DNA of 64,000 nucleotides from Methylobacterium isbiliense (GCF_022179325.1 NZ_BPQQ01000015.1:1-64000), one strand, 5' to 3'. Numbered from the stretch's first letter, positions 18,086 through 26,481 are shown. Notes: generated from the letters alone by a model not told the origin. Made by a program: numbers and translations.

Positions 18086-18775
18086 TCAGGGCTTGGCGTC
18101 GGCCGCGGGCTTGTCGGGGGCGCCGGCGGGTGGGACTGGCGGCGCCGGGGGCGGCGTCGCCGCCAGCATCGTGGCGGTAGACTTGCGCAGGAAGTCGAGC
18201 AGGCCGTCGGGACCGCCGGACTTGAGCTGGTCGCCGAAATTCGTGCGCAGCGTCCCCGCCTCGCTCACCGTGCCCTGGAGGTAGACGTCGGTGATCCGGC
18301 CCTCGGCGTTGGTGACGTAGTCGACGGGCGACTCGTCCCCGCTCGCCTCCGTGACGGTGCTGCGCACCAGCCGACCGCTGCCGCGCGGCTCGCTCTTGGG
18401 CTGGACGGTGAAGCGCCCGCCCGTCGCGGCGCTCAGCCGGGTGGCGTAGGTGGCGGTGAGGTAGGGGCCGAACGCCTCGACCAGGGCCGCCTGCTTGGCC
18501 GCCGGGATGTCCTTCCAGCGTGTGCCCACCGCGAGGCGCAGCATCGCCGGCAGGTCGAAGGCCTGCGCCATCGGTCCGGACAGCACCTCGACCCGCCCGG
18601 GCACGTCGGGGCGCTTGAGCGCCTCCTGGAAGGCCTCGGTCATGCGCTTGACCGAGGCCACGGCCGCGTCCTCGGCCGCAAAGGCCGGGCCGATGGCGGG
18701 ACTCAGGCCCACGCTGATGGCCGCAAGGCCGGCCGCGACGAGGCCCGCGCGCAGGATCTCGCGTCGATTCGGCAC
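18086..18775 (-). CDS. hpnM: Hopanoid-associated periplasmic MlaC/Ttg2D-like protein HpnM
   Basis: Exported protein of 229 residues related to MlaC-type lipid carriers. The N-terminus (NRREILRAGLVAAGLAA) looks like a twin-arginine or Sec signal ending near AFAAED (about residue 34). The middle carries the family hallmark of a helical region followed by RFTVQPKSEP and DYVTNAEGRITDVYLQG strands; the C-terminal 25 residues are proline/alanine-rich. The start is a GTG four bases after the hpnL stop, so the two genes are probably coupled. With HpnL and HpnN it likely handles hopanoid traffic across the periplasm; the direction is unknown. Confidence 0.87.
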   Translation of the reverse strand: MPNRREILRAGLVAAGLAAISVGLSPAIGPAFAAEDAAVASVKRMTEAFQEALKRPDVPGRVEVLSGPMAQAFDLPAMLRLAVGTRWKDIPAAKQAALVEAFGPYLTATYATRLSAATGGRFTVQPKSEPRGSGRLVRSTVTEASGDESPVDYVTNAEGRITDVYLQGTVSEAGTLRTNFGDQLKSGGPDGLLDFLRKSTATMLAATPPPAPPVPPAGAPDKPAADAKP

Positions 18776-18779
18776 TGGC

Positions 18780-19892
18780 TCATTCTCCCCTGGTTGCGTC
18801 GCCGGCCGGGCGGCCGGCCGCGCCCGCGTAACCGTAGGCCGGGGCCGGATCGAGGCGCGCGGGACCGAGAACGGCCCGCAGCGACGAACCGAGGCCGGCG
18901 CCCGGTGCCGGCGCGGACCCGGGGGCCGGGGCCGCGGCCGCCCCCTGCGCTTCGAGGGCGTGCCAGAGCAGCAGGCTCGGCAGCCCGACCGCGAGGTCGG
19001 CGAGACGCTTGACGAGGGAGAGGGCGAGCGCCGCCTCGGCGGGCACGCCGAACACCGCGCAGAGCGCGATCAGCCCCCCCTCCTGGGCGCCGAGCGCGCC
19101 CGGAACCGCGAAGGCCGCCCCCCGCACCGCCTGCGCGAGGCTCTCGATCACCACCGCCTCCGCGAAGCCGATGTCGTAGCCCATGAAGCGCAGGACGACC
19201 CAGACCTCCAGGGCGCCGATGATCCAGCCGATCATGTGCACGAGGCCGGCCGAGAGGATGCGCCGCGGGCGGCCGTAAAGGCCGCGCAGGTTGTCGTACA
19301 GCACCTCGACGGCGCCGAGCGCCTGCCACTCGCGCCCGCCCGCGAAGCGCCGCAGCACCGTCTGGACGAGGCGGTGCCCGGAGCGCCGCTGCACGAGATA
19401 GAAGGCCCCGAGCGCCGGCGCCGCGACCGCGAGCCCGGCCGCCACGGTGTGCACGATCGGCCCGTCGCCCCCGAGCCTCACCAGGATGGCGAGCCCGAGC
19501 ACCGTGAACAGGAACTGCGTGGCGGCCTGCACCATCAGGTCGACGAACATGCCGGCGCCCGACAGGCCGCCCGCGACGCCCCGCTGCGTCAGGAGGCGCG
19601 CGCCGATGAGGTCGCCGCCGACCTGCGCCACCGGCAGGAGCGTGTTCACGCCCTCGCGCACGAAGCGCACGTCGATGCAGGCCCGCAGGGACGGCCGGGT
19701 CGCGGCGGGGAAGACCACCCACCAGCCGAGGCCCGCCCAGGCCACGGCGACGAACCGGGCCAGGATGACGAGCGCCACGCCCCAGCCGGCGGCCCAGGCG
19801 GCGGCGGCCACCGCCTCCGGTCCCGACGACACGAACAGGCCGACCACGGTGCACAGGCCCACGACCAGGGCCAGTGTGGTGAGATGCTTCAT
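18780..19892 (-). CDS. hpnL: Hopanoid-associated membrane protein HpnL (UPF0104 / flippase-like)
   Basis: Polytopic membrane protein of 370 residues in the lysylphosphatidylglycerol-synthase transmembrane (UPF0104) superfamily, with about eight predicted helices between residues 5 and 305. The family signature VPGALGAQEGGLIALCAVFGVP lies near residues 262-283. The last 60 residues are an Ala/Pro/Gly-rich cytoplasmic tail. The ATG at 19892 has a strong AAAGAGGA site. It heads the leftward hpnL-M-I-J-K operon and is divergent from the amidinotransferase across 303 bp. The molecular role is unproven; transport of head-group-bearing hopanoids is a fair inference. Confidence 0.87.
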   Translation of the reverse strand: MKHLTTLALVVGLCTVVGLFVSSGPEAVAAAAWAAGWGVALVILARFVAVAWAGLGWWVVFPAATRPSLRACIDVRFVREGVNTLLPVAQVGGDLIGARLLTQRGVAGGLSGAGMFVDLMVQAATQFLFTVLGLAILVRLGGDGPIVHTVAAGLAVAAPALGAFYLVQRRSGHRLVQTVLRRFAGGREWQALGAVEVLYDNLRGLYGRPRRILSAGLVHMIGWIIGALEVWVVLRFMGYDIGFAEAVVIESLAQAVRGAAFAVPGALGAQEGGLIALCAVFGVPAEAALALSLVKRLADLAVGLPSLLLWHALEAQGAAAAPAPGSAPAPGAGLGSSLRAVLGPARLDPAPAYGYAGAAGRPAGDATRGE

Positions 19893-20195
19893 GGTCCTCT
19901 TTCTGTCGCGATAGCCGGCACCGCCACCCGAACAGGCGCGCTATTCGTGCAACGGGTGCGGTGCAAAGCATCGGCGCCCCTGGGCCGGACGTTGCAGCTC
20001 CGCCACGCCTTGTCTATCACCGCCCGGACACAGTGCTGGGTAAACCAGACGTGCGGGCGGTTCGACCGAGATCGTCACAGATCGCCCCAAGTTATTGGCA
20101 ATGCGCGATTTTTCCCGCCTGCCGGCGAAAACCGCCGGGCCGCGGGCGCGCCCGACAGCGGCCGATTTGCAACGGCCGCAAGGGGGATGACAGGT
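19893..20195. promoter_or_regulatory. Divergent hpnL/amidinotransferase intergenic region
   Basis: These 303 bp hold no convincing gene and must carry the promoters for the head-group operon (leftward) and the amidinotransferase (rightward). The part at about 20090-20125 is less GC-rich than its surroundings. No consensus promoter or clear operator could be assigned by eye. A shared control region would support the proposed joint function. Confidence 0.4.
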
Positions 20196-21371
20196 ATGGA
20201 CCGGGACACGACCATCGACAGCGGGCACGAGGTGCTCGACGAGGCCGCCGGCCGCGAGATCCTGAGCGCCGGCACGGCCCGCCCGCCTCAGCCCCAGTCG
20301 CCCGTGATGGCCTGGAACGAGTGGGATCCGCTGGAGGAGGTCATCGTCGGCTCGCTCGACGGTGCGACCATCCCGACGCACCACCTCACGGTCATCTTCA
20401 ACCTGCCGCGGGCCGCCCAGCCGTTCTACCGCTTCGCCTCGGGCTGGCGGTACCCGAAGTTCATGAAGAAGCTCGCCCAGCAGGAGCTGGACGGCTTCAT
20501 CAAGATCCTGGCCGGCGAGGGCGTGACGATCCGCCGTCCGGACTCGATCGACTTCTCGCGGAAGTTCAAGGCGCCGCGCTGGTCCTCCCGCGGCTTCTGC
20601 GTCGCCTGCCCGCGCGACCCCTACCTCGTGATCGGCGACGAGATCATCGAGAGCCCGATGTGCTGGCGCTCGCGCTACTTCGAGGGCGATGCCTACCGCT
20701 CGCTGTTCAAGGAGTACTTCCGGGCGGGCGCCCGCTGGACCTCGGCGCCGCGGCCGCAGCTCACCGACGAGCTCTACAACTACGATTACCGGGTGCCGAA
20801 CCTGAAGGCCGGCGAACCGATGCAGTTCACGGTCAACGAGTTCGAGCCGGTCTTCGACGCGGCCGACTTCGTGCGCTGCGGCCGCGACCTGTTCGTGACC
20901 CGCTCCAACGTGACGAACCTGATGGGCATCGAGTGGCTGCGCCGCCACCTCGGCTTCGGCTTCCGCATCCACGAGATCGAGAGCCGCTGCCCGCAGCCGA
21001 TGCACATCGATTCCTCGTTCATGCCGCTCGCCCCCGGGAAGGTGCTGGTCAACCCGGACTACATCGACGTCGAGAAGCTGCCCAGCGTGCTCAAGACCTG
21101 GGACGTGCTGATCGCGCCCCGCCCCGACCCGGTCGAGGGCTTCATGAGCAAGATCTCGATGTGCTCGCCCTGGACCTCGATCAACGTGCTCGCCATCGAC
21201 GAGAAGAAGATCGTGGTCGATTCGAGCCAGCCGACGCTGATCAAGGCGCTGAAGGATTGGGGCTTCGACCCGATTCCGACGCCGTTCCTGTCCTACGGCC
21301 CGTTCGGCGGCTCGTTCCACTGCGCCACCCTCGACGTGCGCCGGCGCGGCACGCTGAAGTCGTACTTCTGA
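20196..21371 (+). CDS. Arginine:glycine amidinotransferase-like enzyme, candidate hopanoid guanidinylase
   Basis: Homologue of L-arginine:glycine amidinotransferase (AGAT), 391 residues. AGATs move the amidino group of arginine to an amine via a cysteine intermediate, releasing ornithine. The catalytic triad is intact: Asp in DAADF (D224), His in MHIDSSF (H270, with D272) and Cys in GGSFHCATLDVRRRGT (C376). The ATG at 20196 is 9 nt behind AGGGGG; the ATG at 20187 is too close to it. The gene is divergent from hpnL, next to the genes that make an amine-bearing hopanoid head group. I infer that it guanidinylates that amine; creatine-type or other guanidino products are alternatives. A GC-rich hairpin follows the stop. 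Confidence 0.9.
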   Translation: MDRDTTIDSGHEVLDEAAGREILSAGTARPPQPQSPVMAWNEWDPLEEVIVGSLDGATIPTHHLTVIFNLPRAAQPFYRFASGWRYPKFMKKLAQQELDGFIKILAGEGVTIRRPDSIDFSRKFKAPRWSSRGFCVACPRDPYLVIGDEIIESPMCWRSRYFEGDAYRSLFKEYFRAGARWTSAPRPQLTDELYNYDYRVPNLKAGEPMQFTVNEFEPVFDAADFVRCGRDLFVTRSNVTNLMGIEWLRRHLGFGFRIHEIESRCPQPMHIDSSFMPLAPGKVLVNPDYIDVEKLPSVLKTWDVLIAPRPDPVEGFMSKISMCSPWTSINVLAIDEKKIVVDSSQPTLIKALKDWGFDPIPTPFLSYGPFGGSFHCATLDVRRRGTLKSYF

Positions 21372-21378
21372 GCGAGGC

Positions 21379-21405
21379 CCGGACGCGGCGCTCCGCCGCG
21401 TCCGG
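21379..21405 (+). terminator. Hairpin after the amidinotransferase
   Basis: CCGGACGCGGCG and CGCCGCGTCCGG form a perfect 12-bp stem with a 3-nt loop, beginning 8 bp after the stop codon. Only a short, weak T-run (ATTT) follows. It is the likely end of the amidinotransferase transcript. Confidence 0.55.
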
Positions 21406-21419
21406 GGATTTCCGGCCGT

Positions 21420-22181
21420 GATCCGAAGGCCGCCGCCCGATGCTCGGCCGTGCTGCCGCGCCTGGTCGCGGCGGGCCACGCCGCGCACGCCCTCGGGCGC
21501 GTCATCGGCGCGGCGCCGCTATCCCGAGACGACCTGGATCGGGCGGCGACGTCGCCGCCCTCGGCGGTACCGACGCGTGGCACCCGGCGATCGCCGGCTG
21601 CGACCCGGTCGTGAACGGCGCCGGCATGCTGCAGGACGGCCCGTGCGACGACCTGCGCGCCGTGCGGGCGCTGGTCCGGGCCTGCCTGGAGGTCGCGATT
21701 TACGAGGCCGTGCAGGACTTTGCGGTCGACGCCTGACCCGACGCGCGAACCGCCTTCATGCGCGCAAAAGCCCAGGCCGACGCGGTGCTGGCCAGCCTGG
21801 ACCTCGACTGGACCACCTCGGCCGGGCTTGGTGCCGGTGTCGACCGCCTGTGGCGGCCGCGCCGTGCTGCGGACGGTCGCCTGCGTGCCGCTCGCCCTTC
21901 CCCGGCTACGGCCTCGTCGGGTCGGCCGGCCGCTCACCCACAGCTGGATCCTTCGCTCGGCCGGGCTCCGCGGCCTCGTCGGCCTGTCCCGGCCGCCGGT
22001 GGTGGGGATCCGGCCCGGCGGCCTGGCGCGAACCGCCGCGGCCCAAGGACAGCCGTTGCGGCCCGCCGACGAGCGGCTGTTCCGGATCTGGTTCGCCTGC
22101 GGCTGGCCGGCCATCGCGGCGATGCCGGCGATCCTCCGGCTCATGGCCAACTCAGGAGGCCAGCCGCTCCGTCCCGTCTGA
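21420..22181 (+). pseudogene. Decayed SDR/NAD(P)-binding epimerase with DoxX-like C-terminus
   Basis: Fragments of one protein appear in order but in different frames. LVAAGHAAHALGRVIG and RRYPETTWIG come from two frames. GTDAWHPAIAGCDPVVNGAG and MLQDGPCDDLRAVRALVRA follow in a third, then an in-frame stop at 21734-21736, MRAKAQADAVLASLDLDWT in the same frame, and finally RPGLVPVSTACGGRAVLRTVACVPLALP with a C-terminal remnant in another frame. Intact relatives, as I remember them, are about 400-residue fusions of an NAD(P)-binding domain to a DoxX-like membrane domain. Several frameshifts, a stop and loss of most of the membrane part make a functional product unlikely. Confidence 0.65.
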
Positions 22182-22208
22182 GGGCCGCAGCGGCCGGCGA
22201 CGCGCCCG

Positions 22209-23096
22209 TTACGGCCGGCCGGCGGGCGGGCCCTTGTCGGTCCAGTCCGGCGGCAGGCCGAGGGAATCGCCGATGATGCCGTCGATCCCGGGCGCGCGGC
22301 CGAAGGCTTGGCAATCCGGGTCGCGGGGCATCTCGCCCAGCACCGTGACGCGGACGCGGTCGTAGGTCGGGATGGTCAGCTCGGCCTGGAACGGATCCTC
22401 GCCGGTGGCGAGGAGATAGCCGAAATCCTGGCCGAAATCGCCCGCGAGGTCGTAGGCGTCGGATGCGACCGAGAACCGGGCTTGGTTGGTGAAGGAATTG
22501 GCCGCGCCGGCCCAGACGATGGCGGCGCGCTGCTGGCGGCGCGCATCCAGCGCCTCGGCCTCCACGGTCAGGTCGCCGAGCCCGATCGGCAGGCGCGGGA
22601 CCGGGACCTTGCCGACGGTGTCGGCGAAGCCGACGCCCACCTGGGCGGCGATGGAGATCGCCGCGGAGGCGCCGATGGTGGCACCCTGCGCCGGCACGTT
22701 GCTGAGGCCGACGCGGGTGACCGCCGAGCGCACCGTGAGGTCCGCCGGCCCGGACGAGACCACGTCGTAGCGCAGGGAGAGTTCGTAGCAGAGCGCGCGG
22801 TCCGCCGCGTTGGCGATGACCCGCCGCTCGACCGGCGTCAGGCCGGGCCCCGACACCACCTCGCTGAAGGCCGTGGGGATGATGCGCACGGTGCGTGCGC
22901 CCGCGAGCGCCGCCCGGTCGACGAAGAGCCGCGACTTGGAGGCGGTGGTCTCGCTCGCCTGCAGGCGGTCGTAGCGGGAGATCAGGCCCGCCTCGGTCAG
23001 CCTCGGCGTCCCGCACCCGGCGCTGGCCAGGAGGGCGGCCGCGGCCCCGAACTGGACGGCCCGCGCCTTCAGGACGGCCTTGCGCACCTTCCGCAT
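22209..23096 (-). CDS. Putative lipoprotein, DUF3313-like
   Basis: Exported protein of 295 residues with a lipoprotein signal: basic N-terminus, hydrophobic stretch and lipobox LLASAGC with Cys near residue 28. The mature part resembles the DUF3313 family of outer-membrane-associated lipoproteins (YDRLQASETTASKSRLFVD.. and ALCYELSLRYDVV.. are the recognisable regions). The function is unknown. It stands alone on the reverse strand between the pseudogene and a small membrane-protein gene, with 188 bp upstream. No operon partner is evident. Confidence 0.75.
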   Translation of the reverse strand: MRKVRKAVLKARAVQFGAAAALLASAGCGTPRLTEAGLISRYDRLQASETTASKSRLFVDRAALAGARTVRIIPTAFSEVVSGPGLTPVERRVIANAADRALCYELSLRYDVVSSGPADLTVRSAVTRVGLSNVPAQGATIGASAAISIAAQVGVGFADTVGKVPVPRLPIGLGDLTVEAEALDARRQQRAAIVWAGAANSFTNQARFSVASDAYDLAGDFGQDFGYLLATGEDPFQAELTIPTYDRVRVTVLGEMPRDPDCQAFGRAPGIDGIIGDSLGLPPDWTDKGPPAGRP

Positions 23097-23284
23097 TCGC
23101 TCGCTTTCCTGGATGAGGGACAGGCCCGTCCCACGAGGTGCCGCGGGTCCGCAGGCGGACGCGACGCGGCAAGCCTAGCCGTTCGGGCCCGGCCGGAGAA
23201 GCGCGCCGGCTCCCGGCGGGCCGCTTCGGCCCGCGCTGTTACGATTCAGCCACATCGGGGCGGGGTGCGGCCCCGGCCGGGCGG

Positions 23285-23479
23285 TCAGGCCGTGCGCGTC
23301 GCCCGGCGCCACGCCGCGAGCCCGATCCCGAGCGCCAGCGCGACCTGCAGGAAGCTGCCCTCCCCGAGGTAGCGCGAGCCGAGATCGAACTGCACGGCGA
23401 GGCGGACGATGAGGCCGAGCCCCATGAAGCCGAGGCAGGCGGCGAGGGCGGCGAGGAGGAGCGCGACGAAATCGTTCAT
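23285..23479 (-). CDS. Small two-helix membrane protein
   Basis: A 64-residue hypothetical protein beginning MNDFVALLLAALAACLGFMG, with two predicted membrane helices (about residues 4-26 and 41-58) joined by a short loop containing DLGSRYLGEG. The start at 23479 leaves a compact protein; reading further upstream adds low-complexity sequence without support. No family is recognised. It lies 101 bp downstream of the GST gene on the same strand and may be co-transcribed with it. Confidence 0.55.
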   Translation of the reverse strand: MNDFVALLLAALAACLGFMGLGLIVRLAVQFDLGSRYLGEGSFLQVALALGIGLAAWRRATRTA

Positions 23480-23580
23480 GGCTCTGGGCCCGGACGAGGG
23501 ATCCGAGAAGGGCCGTGCAAGGGCCGCGCCAGCGACGGCCGGAGGCTTCCGCCGGCAAAGGATGAGTGCCCCCGCTGCCC

Positions 23581-24186
23581 TCAGGCCGGCTTCGTCGCCT
23601 GCATCGAGGGACGCACGTCGAAGCCCTCGAACCACGCCGCGGCGGCGGGGAAGCGGGCGCGCCAGTCGAGGTCGGCGAAGCGCAGGTCGAGGTAGCCGAG
23701 CGCGCAGGCATACGTGATGGTGCCGATGTCGAGCCGGCTGCCGAAGCCGGGGGCGGCCGCCTCGATCCGCTGCAGCGCGCTCTCGATCTTGGCGTGCTGG
23801 CCCGCCACCCAGGCCGCAGAGCGCTCGGACTCGGCCCGCACCCGGGTCTCGTAGACGACGAGCAGCGCCGCATCGAGCAGACCGTCCCCGGTCGATTGCG
23901 CGGCGAGCGCCGCCCAGCGGGCGGGACCGGCCGGCGGAAACAGCCCGCCCTGCCCGAGATGGTCGAGGTACTCGCAGATCACCCGGCTGTCGGCCAGCAC
24001 GGTGCCGTCGTCGAGGAGCAGGGTCGGGACCTGCCCGAGCGGGTTCTGCGCCACGATCGCCGCGTCGCGGTTCACCGGGTGGGCGGCGGCCGGCAACCGC
24101 TCCAGCCGGCCGGCGAGGCCGAGTTCGAGGGCCGTCACCATCACCTTGCGCACGAACGGCGAGGTCTGGGAGTGGAAGAGCTTCAT
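23581..24186 (-). CDS. Glutathione S-transferase family protein
   Basis: Cytosolic GST fold, 201 residues: an N-terminal thioredoxin-like domain (about 1-78) with a serine in the SQTSPFVRKV helix start as the likely catalytic residue, NPLGQVPTLLLDDG carrying the cis-proline, and DSRVICEYLD as the glutathione-binding turn, then an all-helical C-terminal domain. It probably conjugates or reduces with glutathione; the substrate is unknown. It is followed on the same strand by a small membrane-protein gene and preceded by the hydrolase gene 51 bp upstream. Confidence 0.88.
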   Translation of the reverse strand: MKLFHSQTSPFVRKVMVTALELGLAGRLERLPAAAHPVNRDAAIVAQNPLGQVPTLLLDDGTVLADSRVICEYLDHLGQGGLFPPAGPARWAALAAQSTGDGLLDAALLVVYETRVRAESERSAAWVAGQHAKIESALQRIEAAAPGFGSRLDIGTITYACALGYLDLRFADLDWRARFPAAAAWFEGFDVRPSMQATKPA

Positions 24187-24237
24187 GGGGGTCTCCGGGG
24201 CGGTGGCGCGGTTCCGGTCAGCGCCGGGCCGGCGTCA

Positions 24238-25416
24238 TCATCGCCGGGCAGGCGGTTTGGCCGCGCCGGCGGCCGTGCCGGTCGCGGCCGGGCGCTCGGC
24301 CGGCGGGCGCGGGGTCTCGGCCCCGAGGCGCCGCACCGGCCAGCCGTCGCTCCACCGCTCCATGTCGGTGAAGCGCGGATTGTTCTTGAGGCTGGTCGCG
24401 TCCTGGCCGGCGAAGGCCGCGGCCGCCGCCATGTCGAAGGTCTTCCAGTAGGCGAGATAGTCGAGGCTGTCGGTGCCGGCGGCGTTGATCTGCGCCACGA
24501 GCGTGGTCTGCTCGCCGGTGAGCGCCATGTCGGCCGACCAGCGGAAGGGCGGCGGCTTCTGCTTGGGATCCTTCGGGGGCTCGGGCGGCAGCTTGATCGC
24601 CGCGGCGTCGTAGGCGGCGTTGTTGCCCGCGGGCGAGGCGAGCGTGGCCGAGAGCGCCGGGAAGCCGTGGTCGTCCGAGAGCGCCCGCAGGAAGAGCTTG
24701 CGGTCGGCCGGCACCCCGCTCGCCTCGCGCAGCAGGCGGCGCGCCGCGAGGTCCGCCGCCCGTGCGTCCCGGTCGCCGATCACCGTGACGATGAGCGTGT
24801 TGGGGGCGATCCGCGCGAGGTCGTGCAGGGCGATGCCGCGGGACTTGTCGTCCCGGGCGATGCCGCCGGGCATGGCCCCGAAGATCAGCCGCGGCACCGG
24901 AAGGCCGGTCTCGGCGGCGTGCGCCGCGAGATTCGCGGCGATCGGCACCCCGGCGAGGTGGCCGATCAGGGCCACCCGGGTCAGGTCGGGCTTGGCCTCC
25001 GGATCGGTCGCGAGGCCGGCGAGCGCGTCCTTGACGAGCGCCGCCGCCAGGGTGCTGGCATCGGCCGGGCGGGTGCGGTTGACCTCCTGGAAGCGCGGAA
25101 ACAGCACGAGCGAGCCGGACTTGGCGAGGTGCTCGATCCAGGCCCCATAGGCCTGCGGGCTGGTGGCGCCCCAGGCATGCAGGAAGATGACGACCGGGCG
25201 TCCCTGGGCGGGGGCCGGCGCATTGGCGTAGAACGCGAAGGTCACGGCGCCGGCGCGGCCGAGGGCCCGCTTGGTGACGGTCTGCGCCGCATAGGCGGCA
25301 CCGCCCGGGCCGTCCTTGGGCTGGGGCGGCGGGGTGGCGGCCGCGGCACCGCCCTGCCCCGCGGCGAGGCCGAGCGTCAGCAGGACGACGCGAGGGAGGC
25401 GGAGCAAGGGGCGCAT
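24238..25416 (-). CDS. Exported alpha/beta-hydrolase-fold protein lacking the nucleophile serine
   Basis: A 392-residue protein with a signal peptide (MRPLLRLPRVVLLTLGLAAG, cleavage near AAAA) and an alpha/beta-hydrolase core. The oxyanion strand VVIFLHAWGA is typical, but the nucleophile elbow that normally reads GxSxG is GHLAG here: the codon is CTC (Leu), not a serine codon. A DDHGF segment further on may hold the histidine. The C-terminus is long and Pro/Ala-rich. It may be a binding protein or use another nucleophile, so esterase activity should not be assumed. The start at 25416 was chosen because the signal peptide begins there. Confidence 0.7.
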   Translation of the reverse strand: MRPLLRLPRVVLLTLGLAAGQGGAAAATPPPQPKDGPGGAAYAAQTVTKRALGRAGAVTFAFYANAPAPAQGRPVVIFLHAWGATSPQAYGAWIEHLAKSGSLVLFPRFQEVNRTRPADASTLAAALVKDALAGLATDPEAKPDLTRVALIGHLAGVPIAANLAAHAAETGLPVPRLIFGAMPGGIARDDKSRGIALHDLARIAPNTLIVTVIGDRDARAADLAARRLLREASGVPADRKLFLRALSDDHGFPALSATLASPAGNNAAYDAAAIKLPPEPPKDPKQKPPPFRWSADMALTGEQTTLVAQINAAGTDSLDYLAYWKTFDMAAAAAFAGQDATSLKNNPRFTDMERWSDGWPVRRLGAETPRPPAERPAATGTAAGAAKPPARR

Positions 25417-25572
25417 GAGACGAGGAGGATGGAGGCGAGGAGGCAGGAGAGCCGGGCCGACGGATCCGCTCAACCCACACCTTTTCGGGACCGATCACAA
25501 GGTCTTATCGGTGAGCCCCGACCGGTTGCGCACGCCTGTCGCTTCCGCGGTACAGTCGCGCGGTCCCGTCGC

Positions 25573-25782
25573 TCAGCCGCGCTGGCCCGCCTCCGGGTCA
25601 GCCGGCGCCAAGCGGTTGATGAGCCGGTTCAGCTCCTCGGGCACGGGCTCGTCGACCACGTCGGTGTAGAGCGCCCGCAGGTCGTGCCCGAGTTTGGCGA
25701 GCAGCAGGGCGTCGGCCAGCGACGTGGCGGTCGCGTGCGTCTGTCCAAAGCTGGCTGCGTGGTTGCTCGGAATCAGCTTCAT
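25573..25782 (-). CDS. NepR-like anti-sigma factor
   Basis: A 69-residue protein whose core LGHDLRALYTDVVDEPVPEE.. (about residues 31-50) closely resembles the two-helix NepR domain. NepR holds the general-stress sigma factor EcfG inactive until the phosphorylated response regulator PhyR titrates it. The N-terminal 25 residues are unstructured, as in the family. PhyR and ecfG are not next to it: the neighbouring regulator has only a receiver domain. It is therefore probably an extra NepR paralogue that tunes, or competes in, the stress response. The identification rests on motif memory. Confidence 0.72.
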   Translation of the reverse strand: MKLIPSNHAASFGQTHATATSLADALLLAKLGHDLRALYTDVVDEPVPEELNRLINRLAPADPEAGQRG

Positions 25783-26052
25783 CTGCGGTCTTCGGGCGAA
25801 TGCCCTGTCTCCCCCGTGAGCGGCGATGACTCAGGAAATCACGAGTCACAACGCGGCTCGGCCGGGTGGGTTGCGCAGCAACCGCGAGGAACTCGCGGGC
25901 CGCTGCTCTGGCGAGCATCAACCCTGACGCCGAGGCCGAGAGAGGTTGTAGGACGAGGCATGCGCCTTGGACGTGCGTGCCCGCACGGGCGGCACGGCGG
26001 GACCCGGAGGTCTTCTTGCGAAAAAGCCGCGGAATCCGTCCGCGACGAGCAG

Positions 26053-26481
26053 CTACCCGGCGTTCGCGTCTCCGACGGGCGAGCGCCCGCTGTGGTAGCC
26101 GGCCGCCTGCTCGACGAGGGTCAGGATGTCCAGCGCCCGCCACGGTTTCGGGATGAAGGTCGCGGACATGCGCAGGTCGCTCGGCTGGTCGCCCGCGTCG
26201 CCCGAGGTGAGGAGCACATGCACGCGCGGCCACGTCACGCCGATGATGCGCGCCAGTTCGAAGCCGCCGATCGGGCCCGGGGTTCTCACGTCGGAGAACA
26301 CCACGTTCACCTCCTCGCCCCGCTCGCGCAGGATGGCGAGCGCCTTCTCGGCGGTCTCCGCCTCGATGACGCGGAACCCCGTTTCCTCGAGGAGCGTCGC
26401 CGCGAGGAAACGCTCCTCCGGCTCGTCCTCGACGACCAGGATCACGGGTTGCGTCTTCGCGCCGGCATCGCTCATAGGCAT
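26053..26481 (-). CDS. Stand-alone response-regulator receiver protein
   Basis: A CheY-like receiver of 142 residues with no output domain. The acidic pair is in VVEDE (about residues 19-21), the phospho-acceptor aspartate in FSDVRTP near residue 63, the switch Thr/Ser in LLTSGD, and the conserved lysine in FIPKPW. Two ATGs (26481 and 26475) are possible starts and differ by two residues. No partner kinase is adjacent. It lies 270 bp upstream of the NepR-like gene on the same strand, a suggestive but unproven link to stress signalling. Confidence 0.82.
   Translation of the reverse strand: MPMSDAGAKTQPVILVVEDEPEERFLAATLLEETGFRVIEAETAEKALAILRERGEEVNVVFSDVRTPGPIGGFELARIIGVTWPRVHVLLTSGDAGDQPSDLRMSATFIPKPWRALDILTLVEQAAGYHSGRSPVGDANAG

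Noticed and set aside
25783-26052. An EcfG-type (GGAAC..CGTT) promoter before the NepR-like gene
   Set aside because: GGAAC occurs only on the wrong strand here and no properly spaced partner was found.
26053-26481. The receiver gene as PhyR
   Set aside because: PhyR has an N-terminal sigma-like domain before the receiver; this protein is a receiver only.
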